Assembly: GCF_902459535.1 (NCBI RefSeq)
Contig: NZ_LR699554.1
Span: 558,001-622,000 of the forward strand
DNA from: Paraburkholderia dioscoreae
Lineage (GTDB): Bacteria > Pseudomonadota > Gammaproteobacteria > Burkholderiales > Burkholderiaceae
Length of the DNA stretch: 64,000 nucleotides
Direction of reading: 5' to 3'
Below the pieces are notes generated by a model that had not been told where the DNA came from, searched no databases, and worked only from the letters and a program-made list of their open reading frames with translations. Made by a program: the position numbers and the translations under genes. This document shows positions 19,031-27,572 of the stretch, in pieces (position 1 is the first letter of the stretch; every line of letters begins with the position of its first letter).

Positions 19031-19073
19031 AGGCCTGACAAAGATGTCCGCCCGAGGATCCGGCACAGAAGCC
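19031..19073 (+). promoter_or_regulatory. Candidate ANTAR target RNA: two hexaloop hairpins
   Basis: Hairpin P1 is GAC-AAAGAT-GTC (19037-19048), extended outward by interrupted pairing. Hairpin P2 is GGC-ACAGAA-GCC (19062-19073). Both loops are six bases with A at position 1 and G at position 4, the signature of RNAs bound by ANTAR-domain antiterminators. The 3' arm of P2 uses the first bases of the terminator's 5' stem (from 19071), so P2 and the terminator exclude each other. The operon encodes an AmiR-like ANTAR protein (26071-26721) that would bind it. The P2 stem is only 3 bp, so the assignment rests on the loops, order and overlap. Confidence 0.7.
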
Positions 19074-19110
19074 CCCTGACGAACTCGCCGTTCGTCAGGG
19101 GGCTTTTTTT
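19071..19110 (+). terminator. Rho-independent terminator in the operon leader (attenuator)
   Basis: A perfect 14-bp GC-rich stem (19071-19084 / 19090-19103), a TCGCC loop and a run of seven T (19104-19110), about 60 nt before the first gene of the operon. A strong terminator between promoter and gene implies regulated read-through. Confidence 0.93.
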
Positions 19111-19171
19111 GTGCACGTTTTTTCCCCCTGTTCTAGCGCTCACGTCTGGCGCCCCTCTCTGGAGAACCCGC

Positions 19172-20407
19172 ATGTTGCTGAAGCCGTCGGGCTGGATGCG
19201 TCTCGCCCTTACCGCAGGACTCGCACTGACTTCGCTCGCTTCGAGCGCCGCTGATCCCGTGAAGGTCGGCTTGCTCGAAGACGCCTCGGGGAATTTCGCA
19301 CTGGCTACGATTCCCAAGATTCACGCCACGGAACTCGCCGTCGACGAGATCAACGCGAAGGGCGGCATTCTCGGCCGCCCGGTGAAGCTGATCGCCTACG
19401 ACACCCAGTCGGACAACACCAAGTTTCAGGAACTGGCCCGGCGGCTCGTGCAGACCGACAAGCCGGATGTGATTTTCGGCGCGTTCTCCAGCGCATCGCG
19501 CGAGGCAATCCGCCCGATCATGGACCGCGCGCATCAACTCTACTGGTACGACAATCAGTATGAGGGCGGCGTTTGCGACTCGAACACCTTCGTTACCGGC
19601 GCGGTGCCCGAGCAGCAATTTTCGACGCTCATTCCGTGGATGATGCAAAAGTACGGCAAGAAGGTGTACACCATCGCGGCCGACTACAACTTCGGGCAGA
19701 TTTCGGCGGAGTGGGTACGCAACATCGTCAAGGAAAACGGCGGCACGATGGTCGGCGAGGAATTCATTCCGCTGTCGGTATCGCAGTTCGGCCAGACCAT
19801 TCAGAACATCCAGAAGGCGAAGCCCGACTTCGTCGTCACGCTGCTGGTCGGTGCGAATCAGTCTTCGTACTACGAGCAGCAGGCGTCGGCGCATCTGAAT
19901 CTGCCGATGGCGAGTTCGGTGAACGTCGGTCAGGCCTATGAGCACAAGCGCTTCAAACCGCCTGCGCTGAAGGACATGTACGTGACGGCGAACTACGTCG
20001 AGGAGGTCGATTCGCCCGCCAGCAACGACTTCAAGAAGCGCTTCCACGCGAAGTTCCCGAATGAGCCGTACATCAACCAGGAAGCCGCCAACGCCTACGA
20101 CGCCCTCTATCTCTACAAGGCCGCGGTCGAAAAAGCGAAGTCGACGAATCAGGACGCGGTGCGCAAAGCGCTCGAAAGCGGCGACATCTGCACGACCGGC
20201 GCGCAAGGCAAGGTGTGCATGGATCCGAAGAGCCATCACGCGAGTCACACGATTTATCTCGTGCACGTGAAGGAGGATCACTCGGTCGAGATTCCGAAGG
20301 TCTGGGACGACGTGCAGCCTTACTGGCTCGGCAAGGTCGGCTGCGATCTGCCGAACCGGCCGGATCATCGCCAATACACGCCGTCGAACCTGCCCAAGAA
20401 GTCCTGA
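19172..20407 (+). CDS. Periplasmic substrate-binding protein for amide/urea-type ABC transporter
   Basis: A type I solute-binding protein (Peripla_BP_5; UrtA/FmdD-like) of 411 residues. A signal peptide covers about 1-26 (LALTAGLALTSLASSAA). VKVGLLEDASG and AVDEINAKGGILGRPV are typical of the amide/urea subgroup. The ATG at 19172 has GGAG 7 nt upstream; an earlier in-frame start lies inside the leader. It is the first gene after the attenuator and is followed by two permeases, two ATPases and a formamidase, so short amides, formamide or urea are likely ligands. It is a paralogue of the cytosolic AmiC encoded 4.5 kb downstream. Confidence 0.88.
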   Translation: MLLKPSGWMRLALTAGLALTSLASSAADPVKVGLLEDASGNFALATIPKIHATELAVDEINAKGGILGRPVKLIAYDTQSDNTKFQELARRLVQTDKPDVIFGAFSSASREAIRPIMDRAHQLYWYDNQYEGGVCDSNTFVTGAVPEQQFSTLIPWMMQKYGKKVYTIAADYNFGQISAEWVRNIVKENGGTMVGEEFIPLSVSQFGQTIQNIQKAKPDFVVTLLVGANQSSYYEQQASAHLNLPMASSVNVGQAYEHKRFKPPALKDMYVTANYVEEVDSPASNDFKKRFHAKFPNEPYINQEAANAYDALYLYKAAVEKAKSTNQDAVRKALESGDICTTGAQGKVCMDPKSHHASHTIYLVHVKEDHSVEIPKVWDDVQPYWLGKVGCDLPNRPDHRQYTPSNLPKKS

Positions 20408-20473
20408 TCCGAAGCCGGCGCGCGGGAAATGCAGCATGCTCGCGCGCGCCGGCCTCCTGAACGTGGAGCACGT

Positions 20474-21343
20474 ATGGCCACTCTATCGGTTCTCTATTCG
20501 CTCATCTATCAGTTCGGCGACAACTTCGCGTATCTGGTGCTCGCGGCGCTCGGTCTCGCGGTGATTTTCGGCATGATGGGCGTCATCAATCTCGCGCATG
20601 GCGAGTTCATCATGTGCGGCGCGTACGTGACCATCATCACGGCGAAGCACGGTGCGCCGCTGCCGCTCGCGATGCTGCTCGGCGCGCTCGCGGCGGCGCT
20701 TGCGGGCGTCATCATCGAACGGTTGGTGATTCGCCATCTCTATGACCGTCTGTTCGACTCCGTCGTGGCAACGTGGGCAATCAGCCTGATCGTGCAGCAG
20801 ACCATGCTGCTCGTCGCCGGTCCGTCGATCGAAGGGATCAGCACACCGTTCGGCTCGTTTTCGCTCGGCGAGTATTCGTTCTCGACGTATCGCGCCGTGC
20901 TGCCCGGTATCGCGCTCGCCATCCTGTTCAGCCTCTACCTGCTGTTCTTCAAAACCAATTACGGCGTCTGCGCGCGCGCCACGATCCAGAACGCGAATAT
21001 CGCGCAATGCCTCGGCCTGCGCACCGACCGGCTCTATACGCTGACCTTCGCGCTGGGCGCGGGACTCGCGGGCCTCACCGGCGCGCTCTACGCGCCGACC
21101 ATGACGGCGGTGCCGACCATGGGCAGCAACTTCATCGTGCAGGCCTTCGTGTCGGTAGTGGTCGGCGGCGCCAACGTGATCGCCGGCACGACACCGGCGG
21201 CCGGTGTGCTCGCGATCATCCAGACCGCGCTGACGGCGTCCTATGGGCAGCTGTTCGGACAGATCGGTCTGCTGGTCACCGTCATCGTCGTGATCCGGTT
21301 GATGCCGCAAGGCCTCGGCAATCTCTTCACCCGCTTGCGCTAG
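20474..21343 (+). CDS. ABC transporter permease, LivH/UrtB-like
   Basis: An inner-membrane permease of about 289 residues with eight or so hydrophobic segments. GVINLAHGEFIMCGAY is the conserved LivH/UrtB signature near the N-terminus, and VVGGANVIAGT lies in the C-terminal half. The ATG at 20474 follows GGAG by 6 nt. It pairs with the next permease in the amide transporter. It lacks the long periplasmic N-terminal extension of true UrtB, consistent with an amide-type (FmdE-like) transporter. Confidence 0.88.
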   Translation: MATLSVLYSLIYQFGDNFAYLVLAALGLAVIFGMMGVINLAHGEFIMCGAYVTIITAKHGAPLPLAMLLGALAAALAGVIIERLVIRHLYDRLFDSVVATWAISLIVQQTMLLVAGPSIEGISTPFGSFSLGEYSFSTYRAVLPGIALAILFSLYLLFFKTNYGVCARATIQNANIAQCLGLRTDRLYTLTFALGAGLAGLTGALYAPTMTAVPTMGSNFIVQAFVSVVVGGANVIAGTTPAAGVLAIIQTALTASYGQLFGQIGLLVTVIVVIRLMPQGLGNLFTRLR

Positions 21344-21352
21344 GAGGCAGAC

Positions 21353-22423
21353 GTGAAGCAAATGAAAGGGCCTTCGACCAGTGCCGCAACTCGCGCGTTG
21401 CATACGGTGCCGTGGCTCCTGGCGCTATGTCTGCCGCTGGTGGTCGATGCGAACACCAGCGGCAATCTCGCCTACTGTCTGTTGTGGGCGTTCAGCGCGC
21501 TCGGGCTCGCCGCGATGTGGGGCTACGGCGGCATCCTGTCGTTCGGGCAGACCGCGTTCTTCGGGCTGTCGGGCTACACCTACGGTATCTTCACGCTCAA
21601 CTATGGCGACACGTGGTTCGAGTCGTGGCTCGGGCTCGGCGCGGGCATCGTGGTGAGCATCGTCGTCGCGGCGCTGATCGGCTACATGATTTTTTATGGG
21701 CGCATCAAGGGCGTGTTCATCGGTATCGTCACGTTGTCGGTGACGCTCGTGCTCGAAACCTTCATGTCGCAGACGGCAGGGCCGCAGTGGGCGATCGGCG
21801 AGGCACGGCTGAACGGCTACAACGGTATGGGCGGCATGCCGCAATTGACCATTCCGTGGCCGGGCGGCCCGCTCACGCTGGAGAACGTGAGCTTTTACTA
21901 CCTCGTGCTGCTTCTGCTGATCGCGGTCTACGCGATCATGCGCAAGCTGCTCGACGGCACCTTCGGTTTGACCCTCATCGCTATCCGGGAGAATCCGCAG
22001 CGGGCGGAGATGCTAGGCGTCGACATCCGCCGTCATCAACTGATGGTGTTCGTGCTCGGCTGCACGTTGGGCGGATTGTCGGGTGCGTTGTACACGATCT
22101 GGGGCTCCTACATCACGCCGTCGACTATGGGCCTCACCGCTGCCGCGATGCCGGTGATCTGGGTCGCGACGTCGGGAAGAAAGAGCATCGGCGGAACGAT
22201 CATCGGCACCGCCTTGCTCGTGTGGCTCTCGCAGAATCTCGCGGTATACGGCAGCCAGTACGCGCTGATCCTGCTCGGTGCGATTCTGCTGATTGTCGTG
22301 CTGGCCGCGCCCGAAGGTCTGCTTCCGTTCGTCGCGCGGCATCTGCGGCGTCTGTCGAGCCGCACGGGCGGCCGTTCACACCACACCGGCGCATGTCTGA
22401 AGCGAGAGGAGGGCAAGTCATGA
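21353..22423 (+). CDS. ABC transporter permease, LivM/UrtC-like
   Basis: The second inner-membrane permease, 356 residues with about nine hydrophobic spans. GYGGILSFGQTAFFGLSGY is the LivM-family signature. The GTG at 21353 follows a perfect AGGAGG whose first bases overlap the stop of the upstream permease. The stop overlaps the start of the following ATPase gene (ATGA), so stoichiometry is probably set by coupled translation. Confidence 0.9.
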   Translation: MKQMKGPSTSAATRALHTVPWLLALCLPLVVDANTSGNLAYCLLWAFSALGLAAMWGYGGILSFGQTAFFGLSGYTYGIFTLNYGDTWFESWLGLGAGIVVSIVVAALIGYMIFYGRIKGVFIGIVTLSVTLVLETFMSQTAGPQWAIGEARLNGYNGMGGMPQLTIPWPGGPLTLENVSFYYLVLLLLIAVYAIMRKLLDGTFGLTLIAIRENPQRAEMLGVDIRRHQLMVFVLGCTLGGLSGALYTIWGSYITPSTMGLTAAAMPVIWVATSGRKSIGGTIIGTALLVWLSQNLAVYGSQYALILLGAILLIVVLAAPEGLLPFVARHLRRLSSRTGGRSHHTGACLKREEGKS

Positions 22424-23130
22424 CCACGCTGCTCGAAACGCGCGGGCTCAAGAAGCATTTTGGCGGCGCGCATGTGATCAACGGCATCGACTTCAGTATC
22501 GAGGCGAACGAGATTCGCTGCGTGATCGGGCCGAACGGTGCGGGCAAAAGCACGTTCTTCAAGCTCATCACGGGCGAGCATCGCCCTTCCGAAGGCAGCG
22601 TGCTGTTTCTCGGCAAGGACATGAGCCATGTGCTTCCGCACGAGCGCATCCGTATGGGCATGAGTATCAAGTTCCAGATTCCCGGTGTGTTTCCCGATCT
22701 GAGCGTGCGTCAGCATTTGCATCTGTCGCTGCACCGCGCGAAGGATGACCGGCCCGAAAGTCTCGACGAACTGCTGCGGCGCTTCATGCTGGAGAACGAA
22801 GAGCACGTGCTCGCGCGCCATCTGTCGCACGGCAAGAAGCAATGGCTCGAAATCGCGATGGCCGTTTCGTTGCGCCCGAAGTTGCTGTTTCTCGATGAAC
22901 CGGTGGCCGGCATGTCGGTGGAGGAGACGCATGCGACTGGCGAACTCATCAAGCGACTGTCGGCAGACGGCCTCACGATGATGGTGGTCGAGCACGACAT
23001 GACCTTTGTCAAGCAGATCGCCTCGCGCGTCACGGTACTGCACGGCGGCAGTCTGCTCGCCGACGGGCCACTCGACGAGATTCTCGCGCGCGACGACGTC
23101 GCGGAAGTCTATCTGGGGAAGAAGAAATGA
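22420..23130 (+). CDS. ABC transporter ATP-binding protein, LivG/UrtD-like
   Basis: The cytoplasmic ATPase of the amide transporter (236 residues). Walker A is GPNGAGKST and Walker B LLFLDEP. The signature helix reads LSHGKKQW, the UrtD-type variant of LSGGQ, which places it in the urea/amide subgroup. The switch His is in VEHDM. It overlaps both the upstream permease and the downstream ATPase by 4 nt. Confidence 0.92.
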   Translation: MTTLLETRGLKKHFGGAHVINGIDFSIEANEIRCVIGPNGAGKSTFFKLITGEHRPSEGSVLFLGKDMSHVLPHERIRMGMSIKFQIPGVFPDLSVRQHLHLSLHRAKDDRPESLDELLRRFMLENEEHVLARHLSHGKKQWLEIAMAVSLRPKLLFLDEPVAGMSVEETHATGELIKRLSADGLTMMVVEHDMTFVKQIASRVTVLHGGSLLADGPLDEILARDDVAEVYLGKKK

Positions 23131-23834
23131 GCGCGTTGCTGGAGGTGTCGAACGTTGAAGCGGGATATGGCGGCGGCCGCGTGCTGAACGGCGTGTCGTT
23201 CGGCGTCGGACACGGCGAGGTGCTGGCGCTCATCGGGCGCAACGGGGTCGGCAAGACGACGTTGATGCGCGCGCTGATCGGTCTTGTCAGGCTCGATGCC
23301 GGCGAAATCAGCCTCGAAGGCAATGCGATCGGCCAGGACAAGCCGTATGCCCGGGCGCAGAGCGGTATGGGCTATGTGCCGCAAGGGCGCGAGATCTTCG
23401 GCGCGCTGACCGTTGCCGAGAATCTGCAGGTCGGCGCGCAGGCGAATCGGGCGCGCGCCGCGGACATGAAAGAGAAAGTCGTCGGCTATTTTCCGATTCT
23501 GAAGAAACGCTATACGCAGAAGGCGGGAACCATGAGCGGGGGCGAACAGCAGCAACTGGCGATTGCCCGCGCACTGATCAGCGCGCCGAAGGTGCTGTTG
23601 CTCGACGAGCCTTCCGAAGGCATTCAACCGTCTATCGTCGATCTGATCGGCGACACGCTGCAGCATATCGCGCACGACACGGGTATCGGCGTGGTGCTGG
23701 TCGAGCAGGATATGGGCATGGTCGAGCGCATCGCGAATCGCTGCTGCGTGATGGACAAGGGCCGTATCGTCGAGACATTGAGCCCTGAGCAACTCGGCGA
23801 CGAACAATTGATTCGCCAGTATCTGGCACTGTGA
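23127..23834 (+). CDS. ABC transporter ATP-binding protein, LivF/UrtE-like
   Basis: The second ATPase (235 residues). Walker A is GRNGVGKTT, the signature is MSGGEQQQ, Walker B is LLLDEPSEGIQP, and VLVEQDM contains the Gln that replaces the usual switch His, as in LivF/UrtE. GYVPQGREIF is the family Q-loop. It forms a heterodimer with the preceding ATPase. The gene is 13 nt upstream of the formamidase gene. Confidence 0.92.
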   Translation: MSALLEVSNVEAGYGGGRVLNGVSFGVGHGEVLALIGRNGVGKTTLMRALIGLVRLDAGEISLEGNAIGQDKPYARAQSGMGYVPQGREIFGALTVAENLQVGAQANRARAADMKEKVVGYFPILKKRYTQKAGTMSGGEQQQLAIARALISAPKVLLLDEPSEGIQPSIVDLIGDTLQHIAHDTGIGVVLVEQDMGMVERIANRCCVMDKGRIVETLSPEQLGDEQLIRQYLAL

Positions 23835-23847
23835 CGGAGAGCGGAAC

Positions 23848-24834
23848 ATGAAATGGCTTGAAGAATCGATCATGATGAAGCGCGGTGTCGGCGCCGATCG
23901 AGAGCCGGTGGAACACCATCTCACCGAGGAGATGCAGAAGACCTATCACTACACGATCGGCCCATATTCGCAGCCTGTTCTGCACGTCAAGCCGGGGGAT
24001 CGCGTGGTGGTGGAAACGCGCGACGCCTTCGAAGGCAAGATCAGGGAAGAAACCGACAAGCCGTCGCAGGTGCTGCAGGTGCCTTTTCTCAATCCGCAGA
24101 ACGGGCCGATCATGATCGAAGGCGCCGAGAAAGGCGACGTGGTCGCGGTATATATCGAGAAGATGGCGCCGCGCGGCGACGATCCGCACGGCTTCTGCTG
24201 CATGATTCCGAACTTCGGCGGGCTGACCGGCACGGATTACACCGCGCTGCTCAACGAGCCGTTGCCGGAAATCGTACGGAAGATCAAGATCGACGAAGAG
24301 AACGTGTACTGGAGCAAACGCAATACGCTGCCGTACAAACCGCATATCGGGACGCTGAGTCTTTCTCCCGAAATCGATTCGATCAATTCGCTCACACCCG
24401 ACAATCACGGTGGCAATATGGACGTCCCCGACATGGGGCCGGGCAGCATCACGTATCTGCCGGTGCGTTCTCCGGGCGGGCGGCTTTTCATCGGCGATGC
24501 GCACGCCTGTCAGGGTGACGGCGAAGTGTGCGGCACGGCCGTCGAGTATCAGAGCACGACGACCGTGCGCGTCGATCTCATCAAGAAATGGCAGATCGAC
24601 TGGCCGCGTCTGGAGAACGAGGACGCGCTGATGAGCATCGGCAGCGCGCGGCCGCTGGAGGACGCGACGCGCATCGCCTATCGCGAACTCGTGCTGTGGA
24701 TGGCTGCGGAGTATGGCTTTGACAAGTGGGATGCGTACATGATGCTGAGCCAGGTCGGCAAGGTACGTCTCGGTAATTTTGTCGACCCAAAATATACGGT
24801 GGGCGCGATGGTCGCCAAGCACTACCTGAAGTAA
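23848..24834 (+). CDS. fmdA: Acetamidase/formamidase (FmdA_AmdA family)
   Basis: Hydrolyses formamide or short aliphatic amides to ammonia and the acid in the cytosol. The 328-residue protein fits PF03069: it has KPGDRVVVET, a glycine-rich centre with DNHGGNMDVP, then FIGDAHACQGDGEVCGTAVE, the family's conserved metal and active-site region. It lies directly after the transporter ATPases, so the imported amide would be cleaved by this enzyme. The substrate range (formamide or acetamide) cannot be settled from sequence. Confidence 0.9.
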   Translation: MKWLEESIMMKRGVGADREPVEHHLTEEMQKTYHYTIGPYSQPVLHVKPGDRVVVETRDAFEGKIREETDKPSQVLQVPFLNPQNGPIMIEGAEKGDVVAVYIEKMAPRGDDPHGFCCMIPNFGGLTGTDYTALLNEPLPEIVRKIKIDEENVYWSKRNTLPYKPHIGTLSLSPEIDSINSLTPDNHGGNMDVPDMGPGSITYLPVRSPGGRLFIGDAHACQGDGEVCGTAVEYQSTTTVRVDLIKKWQIDWPRLENEDALMSIGSARPLEDATRIAYRELVLWMAAEYGFDKWDAYMMLSQVGKVRLGNFVDPKYTVGAMVAKHYLK

Positions 24835-24870
24835 AGCATCAGCCGGGAGAATCGAAGTAACACGACCAAA

Positions 24871-24892
24871 GCGCGGAGCCTATGCTCCGCGC
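24871..24892 (+). other. Perfect hairpin between formamidase and amiC
   Basis: A 9-bp perfect GC-rich stem (24871-24879 / 24884-24892) with a CTAT loop and no T-run. It probably reduces read-through or protects the upstream message, which would keep regulator levels below enzyme levels. That role is inference. Confidence 0.5.
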
Positions 24893-24914
24893 GCATCCGA
24901 GAGCACGTCAAGAA

Positions 24915-26069
24915 ATGGCATTATCCGATCCCATCCGTGTGGGCCTGCTTAGCTCGACGACCGGTTCTACCGCGTTGCTCGAACAATCTCAATGGCGCGG
25001 CGCATGCCTCGCCGTCGAGGAGATCAACGCGCGCGGCGGCATAGGCGGGCGCGAACTCGTCGCGCTTCAATACGATCCCGGCTCTGATCCGGCCGCGTTT
25101 CGCGAGCTGGCGGAGCGGCTTATCGTGAAGGACGGCGTCAATACCATTTTCGGCGGTTATACGTCGACCAGCCGCAAGGCGATGCTGCCCGTCGTCGAGA
25201 AGCACAACCGGCTGCTGATCTATGCGCAGATGTACGAGGGCTTCGAGTATTCGGACAACATCATCTATAGCGGCGCGTCGCCTAACCAGAACGGTGTGCA
25301 ACTCGCCGACTTCATGACGGAGACGTTCGGCGCGCGCGTGTACTTTGTCGGTTCGAGCTATGTCTATCCGTACGAATGCAACCGGACGATGCAGGAGCTA
25401 CTGCTTCAGCATCCCGAAGGCGCGATCCTCGGCGAGCGCTATTTGTCGCTCGATGCCACGCGCGACCAGTTCGACCAGGTGGTCGCGGATATCGGGCGCA
25501 AGTCGCCGGACTGGATCTTCTGCACAGTGATCGGAGAGACGGTGCCTTATCTTTACGAGGCCTATGCGCGCGCGGACCTCGATCCGGCCAGCATGCCGAT
25601 CGGCAGCCTCAACACGTCCGAGACCGAGATTCACGCGATGGAACGCGGCATCGCGACAGGACATTTCACGGCTGCGCCTTATTTTCAGAGCATCGATACG
25701 CCGGAGAATCATCGCGCGGTGCGACATCATCAGGCGCGCTTCGGCGCGCACACGCCAACCGACATGAACTGGGAAGCCGCCTACTATCAGATGCATATGT
25801 TCGCCGAAGCGTTCGCGCGTGCCGGCTCGGATGAACTCGGCACCATCATGCCGCATCTGCTCGGCTCGGAGTTCACCGCGCCGCAAGGCCGGGTGCGCAT
25901 CGATCCGGTCAACCATCACATGGCCCTCTATCCGCGCATTGGCCGCGCCAATGCCGACGGCCAGTTCACTATCCTGCGCGAATCGAAGTTCGCCGTCGGG
26001 CCAGATCCCTACATGACGCGTCAGACGCTCGGGGACTGGGTCACGAAATTGAGCACGCGGGACTACTGA
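24915..26069 (+). CDS. amiC: AmiC-like amide sensor (cytosolic Peripla_BP_5 protein)
   Basis: A 384-residue Peripla_BP fold protein that starts directly with MALSDPIRVGLLSSTTGS and has no signal peptide, as expected of AmiC, which works in the cytosol as a ligand-controlled partner of AmiR. IFGGYTSTSRKAMLPVVE and YEGFEYSDNIIY match the amide-binding group. The ATG at 24915 has only a weak ribosome site; an upstream in-frame ATG adds 11 residues. It is followed after 1 nt by amiR. With no amide it should sequester AmiR, and with amide release it (established for the Pseudomonas homologues). Confidence 0.9.
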   Translation: MALSDPIRVGLLSSTTGSTALLEQSQWRGACLAVEEINARGGIGGRELVALQYDPGSDPAAFRELAERLIVKDGVNTIFGGYTSTSRKAMLPVVEKHNRLLIYAQMYEGFEYSDNIIYSGASPNQNGVQLADFMTETFGARVYFVGSSYVYPYECNRTMQELLLQHPEGAILGERYLSLDATRDQFDQVVADIGRKSPDWIFCTVIGETVPYLYEAYARADLDPASMPIGSLNTSETEIHAMERGIATGHFTAAPYFQSIDTPENHRAVRHHQARFGAHTPTDMNWEAAYYQMHMFAEAFARAGSDELGTIMPHLLGSEFTAPQGRVRIDPVNHHMALYPRIGRANADGQFTILRESKFAVGPDPYMTRQTLGDWVTKLSTRDY

Positions 26070-26070
26070 C

Positions 26071-26721
26071 GTGAGCGCGCGCCCGGACAGAGGCCAACGC
26101 AGCCTCACGAGTTCGATCCTCGAGCGCAATGCGCACGTGGTCGTTTTCCATCCCGACGACGACGACGGGGTGACGCTCACGAACCACCTTCGGCGCATGG
26201 GTTTTCAGGTCGAACGATGCTGGCCGCCCGTGGAGACGTTGCCGGAGCGTGTCGACCTGGTGTTCCGCGCGTTGCGGCCTGACGAGCGCGCGCCGAAGGG
26301 CGAATGGTCGGGACCGGATGCGCCGCCCGTCATCTGCGTGGTGGCCTACGAGAATCCGACCTTCATCGATCAGGCGATCAAGCTCGGAGCGGACGGCATC
26401 GTGACGACGCCGGTGCGCGCATCGGGGTTGCTGTCGACCGTGGTGATGGCGCTGTATCACGCAAAGCGTTCGCGCCAGCACGCGCAGCGTATCGCCAAGT
26501 TGGAACAGAAGCTGCTCGACAGCCGGCATTTGCAGGAAGCGAAAAAAATTCTGATGACCATGCATCGCGTGAGCGAACGCGAGGCGTACGACATGCTGCG
26601 CGCGCAGGCGATGGAGAAGCGCATAACTATCGACGACATCTGCCACTCCGTCATTCAGGCAGGCGAAGTGCTGCAGATTTCTCGCGGCATGACGTCAGGC
26701 GAGGGACGCGATATAGAGTGA
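26071..26721 (+). CDS. amiR: AmiR-like ANTAR antitermination regulator
   Basis: 216 residues. The N-terminal part is a degenerate receiver-like domain with no clear phospho-acceptor site, a coiled-coil region follows (about 125-150), and the C-terminal ANTAR domain (about 148-203) contains LLDSRHLQEAKKILM, SEREAYDMLRAQAM and ITIDDICHSVI. ANTAR proteins bind paired hexaloop RNA hairpins to prevent termination. The matching RNA is in the operon leader at 19031-19110. The GTG start lies 1 nt after the amiC stop, consistent with a fixed AmiC:AmiR ratio. Confidence 0.92.
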   Translation: MSARPDRGQRSLTSSILERNAHVVVFHPDDDDGVTLTNHLRRMGFQVERCWPPVETLPERVDLVFRALRPDERAPKGEWSGPDAPPVICVVAYENPTFIDQAIKLGADGIVTTPVRASGLLSTVVMALYHAKRSRQHAQRIAKLEQKLLDSRHLQEAKKILMTMHRVSEREAYDMLRAQAMEKRITIDDICHSVIQAGEVLQISRGMTSGEGRDIE

Positions 26722-26779
26722 GCGCGCCGTCGCTCGATCGATTAACAGACATGCAAACATCTGCACCGGAGCTTCGAAC

Positions 26780-27544
26780 ATGGATCTGCAATTGAAGGGT
26801 TTGAAGGCGATCGTGACCGGCGGTACCAAGGGCATTGGACTCGCCATTGCGCGGACGCTCGCAGCGGAAGGTGCTGAGGTCGCCATATGCGCACGCGATC
26901 AGGCTGCTGTCGACGTGACCGTAAGCGCGCTCGCCGAACTGAGCGGCGCGCGGGCCTCGGGCGCGGCAGTCGATGTATCGGATGGCGCCGCGCTGAAAGC
27001 GTGGGTCGAGCGTATCGGCTCGGAGTGGAGCGGCCTCGATATCGTGGTGGCGAATGTGAGCGCGCTCGCAATCGGCAACGACATTCAATCGTGGCGCAAG
27101 GAGTTCGAGACCGATCTGCTCGGCACCGTCAATCTCGTCGAAGCGGCGATGCCGTATCTCGAAGCGAGCCGGGCCGCGTCGATCGTCGCGATATCGAGCG
27201 TCTCGGGACGCGAGATCGATTTCGCAGCGGGTCCTTATGGCGTGTTCAAGGCCGCGCTCGTTCATTACATGCAGGGGCTCGCGAATCAGCTCGCGTCGAA
27301 AGGCATTCGCGCAAACACGGTGTCGCCCGGCAATGTCTATTTCGAGGGCGGCGTGTGGGACTGGATCGAGCATAACGATGCGGCACTATTCGAACGCGCA
27401 CTCGCATTGAATCCGACCGGGCGCATGGGACGCCCGCAGGAAATCGCCAACGCGGTGGCGTTCATCGCGAGTCCGGCGGCGAGCTTTGTGAGCGGCACGA
27501 ACTTCGTCGTCGACGGAGCACTCACGCGCGGCGTGCAGCTCTGA
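26780..27544 (+). CDS. Short-chain dehydrogenase/reductase
   Basis: A 254-residue classical SDR: TGGTKGIGLA is the NAD(P)-binding glycine motif, ISSVSG gives the catalytic Ser, and YGVFK is the Tyr-x-x-x-Lys pair. The substrate is not identifiable. The gene lies 58 nt after amiR and 28 nt before an amidase, in line with the amide operon, so it may process the product of an amide substrate. That role is inference. Confidence 0.85.
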   Translation: MDLQLKGLKAIVTGGTKGIGLAIARTLAAEGAEVAICARDQAAVDVTVSALAELSGARASGAAVDVSDGAALKAWVERIGSEWSGLDIVVANVSALAIGNDIQSWRKEFETDLLGTVNLVEAAMPYLEASRAASIVAISSVSGREIDFAAGPYGVFKAALVHYMQGLANQLASKGIRANTVSPGNVYFEGGVWDWIEHNDAALFERALALNPTGRMGRPQEIANAVAFIASPAASFVSGTNFVVDGALTRGVQL

Positions 27545-27572
27545 CACGCGGTCAACTCAAGAGGAGCATGGA

